Positions 45,905 through 56,703 of a stretch of DNA of 64,000 bases are shown in pieces (positions within the stretch are counted from its first letter, which is position 1; each line of letters starts with the position of its first letter). Origin of the DNA: Lactarius indigo (taxonomy: Eukaryota; Basidiomycota; Agaricomycetes; Russulales; Russulaceae); assembly GCA_025766275.1 (NCBI GenBank), contig JAFKAC010000186.1:1-64000 (forward strand). Direction: 5' to 3'. The translations under genes were made by a program, and so were the position numbers. Below the pieces are notes generated by a model that did no database searches, had not been told where the DNA came from, and saw only the letters and a list, made by a program, of their open reading frames with translations.

Positions 45905-46000
45905 TTAATACAAGTGACACCACGTTTCACAATTTTCCTCTGGCGTCATTTCAATAGCTTCAACACCGACAGGTAACGCCGGAGGCCTGGAGTAAGTTCT
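45905..46000 (-). pseudogene. Small relic divergent from the second F-box relic
   Basis: Minus-strand frame with LPVGVEAIEMTPEENCETWC, homologous to the plus-strand segment at 33460-33545. The arrangement relative to its F-box relic is the same (head to head). Confidence 0.4.
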
Positions 46001-46062
46001 CGTGCGGCTTTTGCGACGAGCACTCACTTCTGTGACACAGGCGAGAGTTGTGAACGAGCACA

Positions 46063-46300
46063 ACAATCGATGTGCTCCCAGACAGTGTCTTCCTTGATGT
46101 CTTATAAACATTTGACTTCTGTCGAATCGATCATGATCTTGATGCCGAGTACCCGCCTTGCCCAGTATAGGACTGACATCTACTGGTGCACGTGTTTCAG
46201 CGGTACGGCAGCAACCTTCTCGAGAGCGCACGACTGCGCCAGTCTGTATGAATACGCAGAAGGATGCTGCATGCCTGTGGCATAATCTGTGCCATACTCC
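46063..46300 (+). pseudogene. F-box protein relic
   Basis: Reading from 46063 gives TIDVLPDSVFLDVL, a TAA, then TFDFCRIDHDLDAE. This aligns with IDVLPDNVFLRIFDFYRIYH of the relic at 33.3 kb. After another stop follows HLLVHVFQRYGSNLLESARL, which matches the next conserved block of agaricomycete F-box proteins (WHLLVHVCQRW-type). Several stops make it a pseudogene. The leucine-rich part was not found downstream. Confidence 0.65.
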
Positions 46301-47186
46301 CCTCTTTTTTGGGGGGACTTGGTGACTCTGTGAGGCGGTGCCGATCGTGGATATTCGGTCGTTCATAAAACAACATGATGAGGTGGTGCGACAATTATGG
46401 CGTCTGAAAGATCTCTGTGATGGTGGAGGCTTCGGGTTTTCGGTCGAACTTTTTTTTTTCTTTGTTCTCACACGACTATAATCTGTAGCGGAGTCCCAAG
46501 ATACTCGCTCTGGCCTTCAGAGCCATCAAGAATGTTCTATCCTGGGACACAGTATGTCATCCTGCACCTTGTATGACATGTCTCTCCTGGCAGTGGCGTC
46601 GTTTCAGGCTTTCAAAGCTCAGTCACCAAGATACATCACTGACAAACTCAAGCACGAGCTTCTACTATTGTTTGAGAATATGGTTGAGGGGCAGTCCAGT
46701 TGATATATTGATGATACCATGAAGAAGTTGACACTGTTCTGCCGTCGTAAGTACTTCGAAGAAGGTACTCTCTTTGGAGCAGAAGCGATCTAGGTTAGCT
46801 TCCTCTTGCGGGCCTCTGAACCCTGGTAGCAGTACCGTATAGTTGAGAATGGAAATTCCAAAGGACAAAGGGCCCATGGATAGTTTATGATCCTGGACCC
46901 GGAATCCACTGCTCTACCACACTAACACAATCACGGGTGCTTCACTGGAATGATCTCGAACGGTTGAAATGGCCAGCAATATATCTGGATACGAAAGGTC
47001 CAGTACTTCAAGTTGTACATACAGTACCACTCTCAATACACTCCACTCACTCAGGGTATTTTCCCTGATTTGGTAAGTACCAGCACCACGAGCAAGATCA
47101 CGCGATCACGAGGCAACGGTGGTCGGCGTTGTGGTCTACGTCCAAGCTCGGGCTTCCAGCTTCCAGCCCCAATTTTACAGTGAATA
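46301..47186. other. Gene-free stretch upstream of the METTL16-like gene
   Basis: T-run at 46449-46460. A minus-strand frame at 46665-46877 has no motif. A tRNA-like string near 46885-46930 was considered and rejected. The last 100 bases probably hold the promoter of the next gene. Confidence 0.4.
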
Positions 47187-49147
47187 ATGCACGAAAGAAA
47201 CATATACAAGACGCCACCAGATTTCGAATCTCTCGCCCACGCTTATCCACCTTTACAATTACAGTCCGTGATCCCTTTCGCATCGTTCTCATGCAAGTTG
47301 TTTATTATGCATAGTGTCATTCGTTCCCCGGAAGATGGGTCTCCCACCATCGATTTCCACGACGAGGCTGCCCAAAGGTCGTCCCTTGTTCCTTCCTGTC
47401 ATTGACAAAACGACTCAAATGTCATAATACGCAGACGTTTAACTCAGGCACTTTTGTTTCGCGACTTTGACATACAACTGGAGATTCCAGATGACAGGTT
47501 GTGCCCTCCCGTGCCTAACAGGTAATTCTGGAGTCGAGGTCGTCAGTTCGTTCTAGGCATCTCGCTAACAAGGCGAAACCTAGACTGAATTACGTCCTGT
47601 GGCTGCAAGACATCCTTTCTCACTCTTCCTTACAAGAACAGTCGCCTACTTCTATCCGCGGTATCGACATGTAGCGATCTTTTTCAAATCCTACCTATTG
47701 TCTACGTCTCATGGTCTCTCCAGCGGGACAGGTGCCTCAGCTATCTATCCACTCCTCGCCTGCCGCCTCTCTCCTAATTGGCGCATCGTTGCAACTGGTT
47801 AGCCTAGTTTTACGTTCTCCTTCTCCCTTCTCACTAGGGTGGCCAGACGTCGACTCCGTATCGCTTGCGTCCGCTCAGGCCAATGTCGACCGTAACGGTC
47901 TCTCCGAACGCATCAGCGTCCTCCGTGTAGATCCCACCGGCCCCATCCTATTTCCCCTGACCCAAGACCCGGCTGCGTCGTGCGCTACGCGCCGTACCCC
48001 ATAGTTTTTCATGGCTCACCTCTGGCACACGCGCAGATTCGATTTCAGCATGTGCAACCCACCGTTTTATGCTAGCGCAGAAGAAGTTGCGCGCTCGGCT
48101 GCCACAAAGGCGCTCTCCCCCAATGCAGTTCGTCCCCCCAATGCTCATGTTGCCCCGCAGAGAGTCGTCATCAAAAATAGGTTTGCACGGGTGCCGAAGT
48201 AGAGATGATCACAGCTGGAGGCGAGGAGAGTTTCGTGAGCAGGATGGTGCGCGAGAGTCTTGCGCTCGGCGAACGCTGCCGGTGTGTACCCTCATTCTCC
48301 CTCACCAAGCATCACCGCCTTACTCTGCAAGTCCCTTTAGATGGTACACCTCCATGCTCGGGAAACAGTCGTCCCTGACAGCGCTCGTGTCGCTCCTCCG
48401 CGCCCACTCGGTACGCACAGGCGGGAGCCTACTCAGTTTCAGGGGGATATGCGTAGCTGAAACCCACACGGTTCACAGATAACGAATTATGCACTCACAG
48501 AGCTCATCCAGGGTCACACACGCCGCTGGGCTCTTGCCTGGTCCTTCACCGACGCGCGCCTCCCGGACGTAAGTTACGTGCCCAGCGGGCCCGCTCATCG
48601 ACCCTCTTCGTCCTCATCCCTCTCACCGATGCGTTGTTTTCACCAGGACGTCGCACGCCCAAGCGCGCCCGCGCTCCACCGTCTCCTCCCATCGCGAACG
48701 ACGTTCCGCCAGCGCCTCGACCGCGCGCCACCCGCACGCGCCGTGCAGCAGGTGCTGTGTGCGCTCGAAGGCGATTCCGAAGCCGGGGCGGTGGCTGTAG
48801 CGCCCGGGTCTGGTGGCCAGACCTACGTCGTCATCGCCAGGCGGGACACGTGGTCGCGCGCCGCTCGACGCAAGAAAGCCCACCTGTTGCGTTCACCGGA
48901 TGCTGGGCCCGGCGCCGCAACGGAAGCAACCGGCACTGGCACTGGAGCGTGGGAGGAAGGGGGCCCAGCGCTCGTCGCGCATGTGTGGGTCGAGGAGGAG
49001 CGCGTGGGAAAGAGCGGGGTACAGTTGATAGTGCAGTGGAAGCGGGGCCACGATGCGCAGGTGTTTGAGAGTTTCGCTAGCCATGTCGGGCGGAAGACAC
49101 GCGAGGCACTGGTTCTGGGTAGGGCATCCCATAGCGCAAACATTTGA
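47187..49147 (+). CDS. METTL16-type RNA N6-adenosine methyltransferase
   Basis: About ten exons. The start [20 protein letters not shown] fits the METTL16 (METT10D) N-terminus. Family blocks follow in order: [52 protein letters not shown] (SAM-binding glycine loop), [32 protein letters not shown] (catalytic NPPF, about 48050-48065), [20 protein letters not shown], and [20 protein letters not shown] ending [12 protein letters not shown]. In animals this enzyme methylates U6 snRNA and MAT2A hairpins; Mtl16 of fission yeast modifies U6. The C-terminal 190 residues (from about 48645) are Arg/Ala-rich and may bind RNA. One intron (after NA, before VCTGAE) and one acceptor (before DVDS) were chosen because only those restore the conserved blocks. 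Confidence 0.88.
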
Positions 49148-49240
49148 CTTGATAAGTGGCGCATACGTTCCGTGAGGCTTCTCTTACCATTAAAGGTGGG
49201 TTTCAATCCCATTCCGAGGGAACAGGGAAGGCGTCGATTA
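49148..49240. other. 3' flank of the METTL16-like gene
   Basis: Short, nothing recognised. Confidence 0.3.
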
Positions 49241-49375
49241 TATATCTCGAGAAATCAAGGAGAAAGCGATACAACTATCCGAGACTGTTTGGGGATCAGC
49301 CAGTGTACCCTGAGGCGACTAAGGCAGAAATACCGTCAGACTGGTGAGGTGGTGCAAGTCCTCCAACTGCTGCTC
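49240..49375 (+). pseudogene. Possible Tc1/mariner-type transposase N-terminal fragment
   Basis: The frame from about 49237 reads SDTTIRDCLGISQCTLRRLR followed by QKYRQTGEVV. This looks like the helix-turn-helix part of Tc1-type transposases (IxxxxGxSxxTVxRxxxRYxxTGxV). No DDE domain follows and no inverted repeats were found around it. Confidence 0.35.
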
Positions 49376-50388
49376 TTTCCGTCTGCGAACTGTTTCATAC
49401 GGTGCCTTAGGAAGACTACCATCCCGCTAAGGAGGGCACTATGTCAATGCGTAGGTACAGTACTCCAGGGGCTATAATTGCCGGTATTTTATTATTATTA
49501 TTTCAAAAAGATTTCCAAAAAAACCGGTAAGCCAGTGGTAAGTTTCGACGCGGGGATTCCCAAAATCCCGCTCAATCAACGCTTTTTTGGAAAAGCGCTC
49601 TATCAATATGAAGACCGCTGTAATAGCCCATACATGGGTCCCAAAGATGAGTAGACTCACGCCTTCCCCAACAAGGATCCTTCAGGCACAGCAACTTCTG
49701 GCTAAGGTCAAGAAAAGTAAGAGGAAACTCACAAAAGACAGAAAAAAGGAGAGGAGAACACGATCATGCCTCTGTTAATTGGGTCCCGTTCTGCTAGGTA
49801 GTGCTTAGAATACGATGGCTAGAAGATGAGTAGAACTTGTTGGCTGCATAAAATCGGCGTCATCTTCAGAAGGTCCACAATGGGGGTGTACAGAGTTCAC
49901 AGCGGCTGTCGATACCAATAACGTTTTAAAAAACCACAACAAAACTCGCAACAGACCTCACAACAGGCAACTTTGTAAACCCGATGACCTTTCTTTTGCC
50001 TGGTGGAAAGCAAGACTCAGGCGAGTCTTAGTTAGTAGGGCAGAAGTGTCGAAAGACAGTTTCTGTTCTTCGCGATATAATGTGTGGTGTACCCTTGGTC
50101 CCTACTCCCGGGCCATTCGCGATGAGTTTTAATTGTCGCGACAAAGTCGGCCGTGACTGACTCGCGACTCGTGATTTCGCTCACATATTTTGCGAGATTG
50201 CAACGCAACAGTTGTCGAAGGATCCATATGCTCTTTTCGGCCCCCAATTATCATGCTCATATACTATCCTGTCTTTGTCCACTGAAGGAAAAGGCGCTCG
50301 TTACTTGCAAACGAAATGGGACTTCACAAGCTTCATGCACCCTTGACCGCATTGACGGACTTGAACCGCTCCCACAATTTGTCTCTCA
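49376..50388. other. Gene-free, repeat-like stretch
   Basis: Contains an AT-rich run (TATTTTATTATTATTATTTC, about 49484) and A/G-rich sequence at 49710-49765. No coding region is supported. It lies between two transposon fragments and is probably decayed mobile DNA. Confidence 0.35.
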
Positions 50389-51230
50389 GCCTCGTCTCGA
50401 TTTTCGACGTCCACCGTCACGTTCTTTGTAATGAGGTGCATGAGGATTCACTGGCCACGAAAACGCCACTGTAGTTTGTCGTGGAATCGACAGAACAGCA
50501 GTGTCTTCAGAACCACCGTGACAGAGGTCTGCACGAATACTTGTGGAGATGAATTGTGTACCTTTTCTCTGAATTCGTCCTGTAACAAATATTCTTTCAT
50601 TTTCTTCGTCACGGTCGACAGCCAACCACAGGACCACGTGAGGATGGAGTGTTCCTCTTCCTTGAGCCTCAGCTATCCTAATGAAAGCTCCGATGTCGCA
50701 AAGTATTCCTGTCTCTTGTTCGACACCTTGATCGTTCTTAAAACCTTTTATTCCCAAGAGTGATTGTAGAACTGCATTAACAATAAGACGGAAAAAGCCG
50801 GTCGACTTGTGTGGATTGGCTGCAATCGTTGCATCCGAAAGACGGCGATGGGAAGCGTCAAAGGAATTAAAGCCAATACCTTCACCACAAAACACCTGTA
50901 CAACTGGGTCTTGTGTCGGGGGAAATCTATCGTCAGCCAAAGCGATAGCGGGGGTTTCTTCACCATCAATCACCATATGAGGAAACAGATTTTCATGCGA
51001 GACTCGTCTGTTCCTATTGCCTTTTCTCTGACAGTAGATAAATTTTGACGCAAGGCTCTGATCACTTGGTTGAAGAATGGTTTTAGCGATCTGGTGGCTC
51101 GTTCGTAGTATAGGGAAGTTCTTTCGCAGAGTAGAAGCACACGTGTGGCACGTAGCTGACGCTTTTGCAAAATACTGAAGACCTGGAGGATGAAATAGAA
51201 ATACGCCGGTGTATGAAAGCGTTTATCGTG
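50389..51230 (-). pseudogene. Helitron replicase/helicase (Helitron-like N domain) relic
   Basis: Minus strand. The piece at 51170-50973 contains QKRQLRATRVLLLCER, ALRQNLSTVREKAIGTDESR and MKICFLIW, then a stop. The next piece gives KKPPLSLWLTI, and after a frame slip DPVVQVFCGEGIGFNSFDAS, STGFFRLIVNAVLQSLLGI, FIRIAEAQGRGTLHPHVVLW and FSWPVNPHAPHYKE. The GRGTLHxHxxLWL block and the SLWLTINP...DPxxQVFxGE block are hallmarks of the Helitron-like domain in rolling-circle transposons. Frameshift and stops show it is inactive. The Rep tyrosines and helicase part were not found further downstream. Confidence 0.75.
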
Positions 51231-52352
51231 ATACCGGATCGCGCATAGCCTTCATAGGACATGTGGGACGGACTGTCAACCTCATAACCTCCTTGTTCGT
51301 GAGGAAACCGGCCATGCATGAAACACCCTAGAAGGTAATTAGTGTTTTCTTTGTTTTCTTCTAAAAGAGTACCTTCCGTGGTCCGTCGTGGGTATTAGTT
51401 CGCGAAATAACTGCTTCGCTTGACTGCCCATCCTTCGGCTTATTCTGAACGTGTGACACTCCGTAGTGCATGCGTGAGCGCCTCGTTTTCCGAAACATCA
51501 GTCGCAGCAAAATCAAAGACTCCAAGAGAGTGTAGAGGGATCGCTTCTGCTGCTGTCATCACGTGAGTGGTACATTGAACAGGATTTTTGTCCGATCTTA
51601 CTTTCTCTGTCTGGTGCGCCGTGAGTTAAACGTTATCTTCGTTACCTTCGTCAATATCCATGGTCCCGCCGAAGTTATGAGCATGGTGTATTATGAAGAA
51701 AGTCTGCAATCAGTCTGCAGTCTTTTTCTTTATTGGTGTTTCTTACCGTACCATCTGCAATGTCTTCGTAAACATAGCCTCTTCGGCCAATAGAATGCGG
51801 GTACGATTTGACTCGTAAAAAGCCAGGCATCGCTTTCTGTGGAAGATCATTTGGACGAACAAACTGTGAAGTCCTGAATGCCAGGGACTCAGTAGTTGGG
51901 GATGGATGTGATGATTATAATTATGTGTGCTACTCGGGTATATGTATGCGCTGTATCTATACATTCCAAACCGGAAACACCCCTCACCGCTGACCAACTT
52001 GAGCTGGCTCTTACACAAACGTGGTCCTATAGTCGCTGCAGGTATAGATGAGGAAGGTGGCATTATCTAGGTTATGCGTCGCGGTCGAAATAGCATCAGT
52101 ATCGAGACGACATGATGAGACATTTCCTTTTAAGCTGCTGTAAAGACCAGCGGTCGCCCATGTGTGTGCACCTTTCTTCTTCAGATACACTTCACCATGT
52201 ACGCTGCGGGGGAGGACTTCAATATGCCACAAGAATTCGCTCGGAGAGGGTGAGTATTCTTGCCCTAGGCTCCAAGGGTATATCCTCGATCCACATGTTG
52301 TTAGCTAGCGAAAGAGGAGGGATCTTGTTATGTTGAAGACCACGCGTACATG
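51231..52352. other. Decayed stretch within the probable Helitron remnant
   Basis: Short minus-strand frames (52063-51743, 52232-52011) are interrupted and show no clear motif. Because they lie between the recognised Helitron domain and the cysteine-rich frames upstream, they are probably its eroded middle part. Confidence 0.3.
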
Positions 52353-52934
52353 TCACGGTGTCGCAAACGTTCGCAAGCCAAGTGCCGTGCTCGTCAGCAT
52401 GGAACGGGCTCGGACGTCAGTGAAGAAGCATGCTGTCCATAAAAATGTGAACCGGGTAAAGTTTGCAGGGCAATAATTTCTGCATTTCCTGCAAGTCGGA
52501 TACTTCCACCACTCGGATTTCCCTGTCAAAAAAAAGTGTCTGGCGCAAGCTGCGCAAATTGATGTCGTGGTATTAGCACGTGTCCCCGTGGGTCGACGGA
52601 CTGGAAATACAACTTTGTTAATTCGTTCGCAGAAATACATTGTTATCTGTTCCCATCGTTCGAGTCTGAATACCGGGTGATTCAATTTTTTCACCTAGCC
52701 TTCTTTTTTTTTTTTAGCACGGGCTACTTCTTCCATTGTTACATGTTGATGTTCGGGCAAATGGCATACAACTTCTTCAAGCGCGGCACGCTTTTCGGAA
52801 TAGAGAAAAGTGCCGTTAGGAAGGACGTCTTTGATTAATGTTTTTGTTAGAGAAGTGAGAACAGATGGCATGTTCAGTGACGAGTTCTTGATACCGTTAC
52901 TGTAGTGTACAGTAGTCGTCAATGTGCCGCGCAT
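52353..52934 (-). pseudogene. Possible N-terminal part of the Helitron-encoded protein
   Basis: Two minus-strand frames abut: 52934-52695 (LPEHQHVTMEEVARAKKKKE) and 52694-52353 (SICAACARHFFLTGKSEWW and CRKCRNYCPA). Helitron proteins of agaricomycetes often carry a CAxCA-type cysteine motif before the Helitron-like domain. The orientation and place fit, but the similarity is weak. Confidence 0.35.
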
Positions 52935-53162
52935 CGGACTATAACTATCATGGCGGACTTTAAAGCTTTTTGAAGCCTCAAGGCAGTACTGTGTTCCGGC
53001 GTACGAGTACGAACAATGTGTTTCAAAACCGATGATAGTAGTAACTCCATAAATGGATTGGAAGTATTATTTCCACCCATACTTCCATTGTCAGACCCTA
53101 CGACATGGGTCGCCTGTTTTACTTCTCCGCTGATGCTACACAGAGGGTCAATTCTCGAACTT

Positions 53163-55273
53163 CTACGCTACCCCGGTCTCGTCGACCCGCACGTCCGTCT
53201 TTTCTACACCTTCAGACGCACGTCTGTCGCTGGGTGACGTTTCCAGGTCCACGATCGCGCGGTCTAGAATCGTTTCGTTGGCGGGGAACATCTTCGACAG
53301 CGCGAAGTAGACCGTCGACGCGAGGGTGAACTACGTAGTCCGCTTCCTGTGAACCTGTCAGGCGCCTAGAAAAGGAAGAAAACCCACCCCCAAAAGATAG
53401 GCGATATCGAATAGACGAGTCCCCGCGCCCGTGTATACGCTTGGATTGATGCTATGTATGAGGCCAAGGAACGTAGGCGGAACAGCGACTACCATCGCAG
53501 TGGCGGCACGCCAATTCTGCAATAGTCCAGAGGACTCAGAAGATCCGTGCGATGGGACAGGACAACTTACCACGCCATAGGTGTATCGATACCTTCCATG
53601 TGGCCGATACATCGCAGGAACATCGACCCGCGTACGATGTACCAGCCAATACTGAGAAGGGTCGGGTTCAGATCCCTACCGGCGGCAACGGAGAGGAATC
53701 GGCGTACGTCGGTTATCATGATACCAGTAATTGGCCCGATGAATATGGTGTAGCCGCTCACAAATGATAGGAAGCCTGGCGCACTGTTAACTGGGGTGAG
53801 GTGGCCGACGCCGTCCGGGAGACCGACACTGACTCACCTCGCGAGCACTTTCCAAGGGCAAAATGCCCACCCGCCAAGAAACGCGCAGATAACTTGCCCT
53901 CGCCTGATGTTGATGTAGCGTGGGTACAAGGCGGTCATATCGTTCCCGGCACTCAGCGAATTGGCTGATATGTTCGCGCTCAAGGTGGAGAGGACAAATG
54001 CGAAAGATGCGAAGAATGCACAAGCGCGGTTGTCCCACTTATCGATGAGCTTGAGCGGGTCCCAAAGAACTTGACCGTAAAGGGTCACTCCTGCGCTTGT
54101 CACTGCGATTCCGACGAAACTGGCCAAAGTGAACGCAACGGGAATTACGATCAGCTGTGCATATTGACTAGGAAACGACCTCAGCGTTCTCTCTTCTGAT
54201 TATAAGTGATTTTTTTTCCGTACGCTCTTTCATTCTTCGCGTATCTCTGAAACCCTGTCGTCGCAAGAGTATAAGAGAATCAGGAAACCACTCACCGTAA
54301 AATTCGGCATATTGATACCAGTTGTCGAGAAAAATCCAATCGCGCTGTTCAGAGCACCAAGCCATGCCCACGACAGCTCACTACCGCTCAACGTAGACTT
54401 CTGCGCGAGGAGAGATCTACTCAAGGGTACTTTCACGGCTGCCCATATGAGCAGGGCGAGCAATGTTGGTGGGACTACGATCGTTTTCGCCAAGAATAGC
54501 AAGCGTATTTTGTGTGGAGAGACGAACATGAAAGGCAGCTGAAAGGTCCAATAGAGAAAATAACAAACGAGCTCTGAAAAAAAACGATAATGAGTGCTGT
54601 TGAAACATCACACAGCGGAGTACCATACCCACGCTGGTTATTTTTGCACTAGGCGGAAGATGGTTCGGGAGTTGGGCTATGGAGGGCCAAATTGCTTTTA
54701 GCATCTCAAGGATTGACGTCAACGTGAGCCGAAAAGGTGTGAGGATTGGGAAAGTACCTGATACACACACTCCGAACCGATGAAAGTCTGGACTCCGAAC
54801 CAAAACATAGATAAGATGATGAGACTGATGACGCTGAAGTAGCTCAGCCAAAACCCGAACGAGGAGCGATTGATGACAGAGAATGGAACACGAAGTCTGA
54901 CACCGATTGTACCATTCAGCACTATGACAATCGCAATGACGAGGTGTCCCAAGGAGACCGCCAGCAGTGCCCCTCGCCTATCAATCACACATCAGCTGGC
55001 CAGATCGGTATCAGATTAGGTGACAGAAAGAAAGTCGTACCAGGACAATCCTATTGCAATCATAGATGAAGCAAGTTCCCAGACAGTAACATTAGCGGCG
55101 CACGAAATCCAGAAGGTTATATAGCTGAGGGTCGTCCAGGTGCGAAGATGGGGTGGAACAGGGTCCATGTCGTTATTACTCCAAGCGCTGTTTGACGCGA
55201 AGGTCGACTGTTCCGGTTGGAGCTTCCATGTAGACGGGCGAACGAGTGCCCTAATATGAGATGAAGAAAACAT
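53163..55273 (-). CDS. NCS1-family nucleobase permease (uracil/allantoin/uridine type)
   Basis: Minus strand, start MFSSSHIRALVRPSTWKLQP at 55273, stop TAG at 53163. Multiple short introns; about 12 hydrophobic segments. Family landmarks in order: SNNDMDPVPPHLRTWTTLSY (WSNxDxxPxPxxxRTW, the NCS1 N-terminal signature), NVTVWELASSMIAIGLSW, IGVRLRVPFSVINRSSFGFW, SMFWFGVQTFIGSECVY, a FLYWTFQLPFMFVSPHKIR block, FFSTTGINMPNFTRYAKNER (substrate-site region of helix 8), and GPITGIMITDYWLVHR followed by VDVPAMYRPHGRYRYTYGVN. It should be a proton-coupled plasma-membrane importer of the Fur4/Dal4/Fui1 group. The exact substrate cannot be read from sequence. The last intron uses the acceptor before FTLASTVYFAL. 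Confidence 0.88.
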
Positions 55274-56703
55274 CTCGTTTTTTTAATGGCGAGAGTTGCA
55301 AAGGGGGGCAGAAGGGGCAGATGACTCCTGGGACTCGTATTGTTTCCCCCATGCTAATCTCGATGTTCGCAAACGTAACCGGATACATACCATGGCAAGC
55401 CTGAGAGATTGTCAACCAAGAAAGGGAGGCGTCCTGAGGTTAATAATGTTATTCGTTATGAATAAAACAGGGTATGATAGACGAGGTTTAGGGTTTGTCC
55501 AGCACAGAATGGGTTATGAGAAGAAGTTGCGGCGGACCTAGAGTAATATCCATCTGGTTATTGGATGATCCCATCACGGCCTGAACTCTGTAGTCAACAA
55601 TATACTTTCATAACGCGGAAAGTAATGAACGAGTTGACGAGGAATGTCACGGTGATGATGATGGGCCGGTCTGGGTTTGAAATTTGAAAGTGCGTGGGGA
55701 AAGTGAGTGGCCGAGCCGGATCGTTGGGAGAGTCCCGTTTCCGACGAGGGCCGGGAAACAAAAACGGCCAGGTGGTGGTTGCTGCCGCTGCTGGTTCGTA
55801 GCGCGCTGCTGTGCTTAGGGGCGAGTGCTGGGGCGCTGGCTGCGCCGGAGAGGAGGGCAAAACGGTTGGAAAAAGGAGCCCTGAATTTATTGTCACGATC
55901 GGCTGAGACGGTCGAACATCGTTCGCGATCATCAGAAGATGAAATCTGGCGATTCAGTGGTGCCCATTCGTTCACCCCCTTCTCCCCTCACATCCATCCA
56001 TCCGTTATATAAAAGATTACTTTTGAATTTCTTTTCATACATACATGTGGGTTTATTTTATTCACATATGCTTCCTAGATGCCGCTTCTCTTTCGGGTAA
56101 AAACACGGATTGGGCAGACTTAACCCAAGAAGCCGAACAGCGTGCCTCTTGGCGGCTCCGTCTCTTGTTATTAATATCGATATTAATTATTATTCGAGTT
56201 GACCGAATCTCACGCGGCCTTTCTGGCTGAGCGCTCAGCACTCTGACCCGTCACCAAATGGGTACAACGACGCCAATCTCTGTTCCTCGTCGACTTTGAA
56301 CTTTGGTGACCTGACCAGCGTCTTGTCTGAGCCGACTTTGGTTCTGTCCAATGACAATCGACTGACCCTGAGATGGATCTAATAGTTTCCTTGACCCGTC
56401 CAGCTAAAATGACCCGAAGCCAGATCTCCGAGACCTGGTCCTGTCCGTTCAGTCCGGGACAAAATTAAATGGCTGAGACTGAGACTGAGATTCGTCGTCA
56501 CTCCCAGCTCGCGCTAACCGCACGCTAACACTAACCCATCATACAACGTCACACCTTCCGGCTTGTCGGAGTCCATCTCCATCTTCCTCATTCAAGACGC
56601 CGCTCCTCCCTTGTCGAAATGAACGTCCCCTCTACCTGTTCTCTCTCTTTTATACCCCTTCTCTTCTCTTCATTTCGCATCTCCTCATCTACTCCTTCTT
56701 AAC
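55274..56703. other. Divergent promoter region between permease and F-box-like gene
   Basis: No gene is supported, although open frames occur on both strands at 55594-56012. GACTGAGACTGAGA lies near 56470. A strongly pyrimidine-rich tract (56590-56703) directly precedes the start codon, a common feature of highly expressed basidiomycete genes. Confidence 0.4.

Noticed and set aside
46880..46935. tRNA-like string on the minus strand (GTGTGGTAGAGCAGTGG, resembling a D-arm and A box)
   Set aside because: No B box (GGTTCGA-type) and no matching acceptor stem were found, so a tRNA gene is not supported.
55594..56012. Open frames on both strands between the permease and the first F-box-like gene
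   Set aside because: Low-complexity Ser/Ala/Pro translations on both strands and no motif; fits GC-rich promoter DNA.
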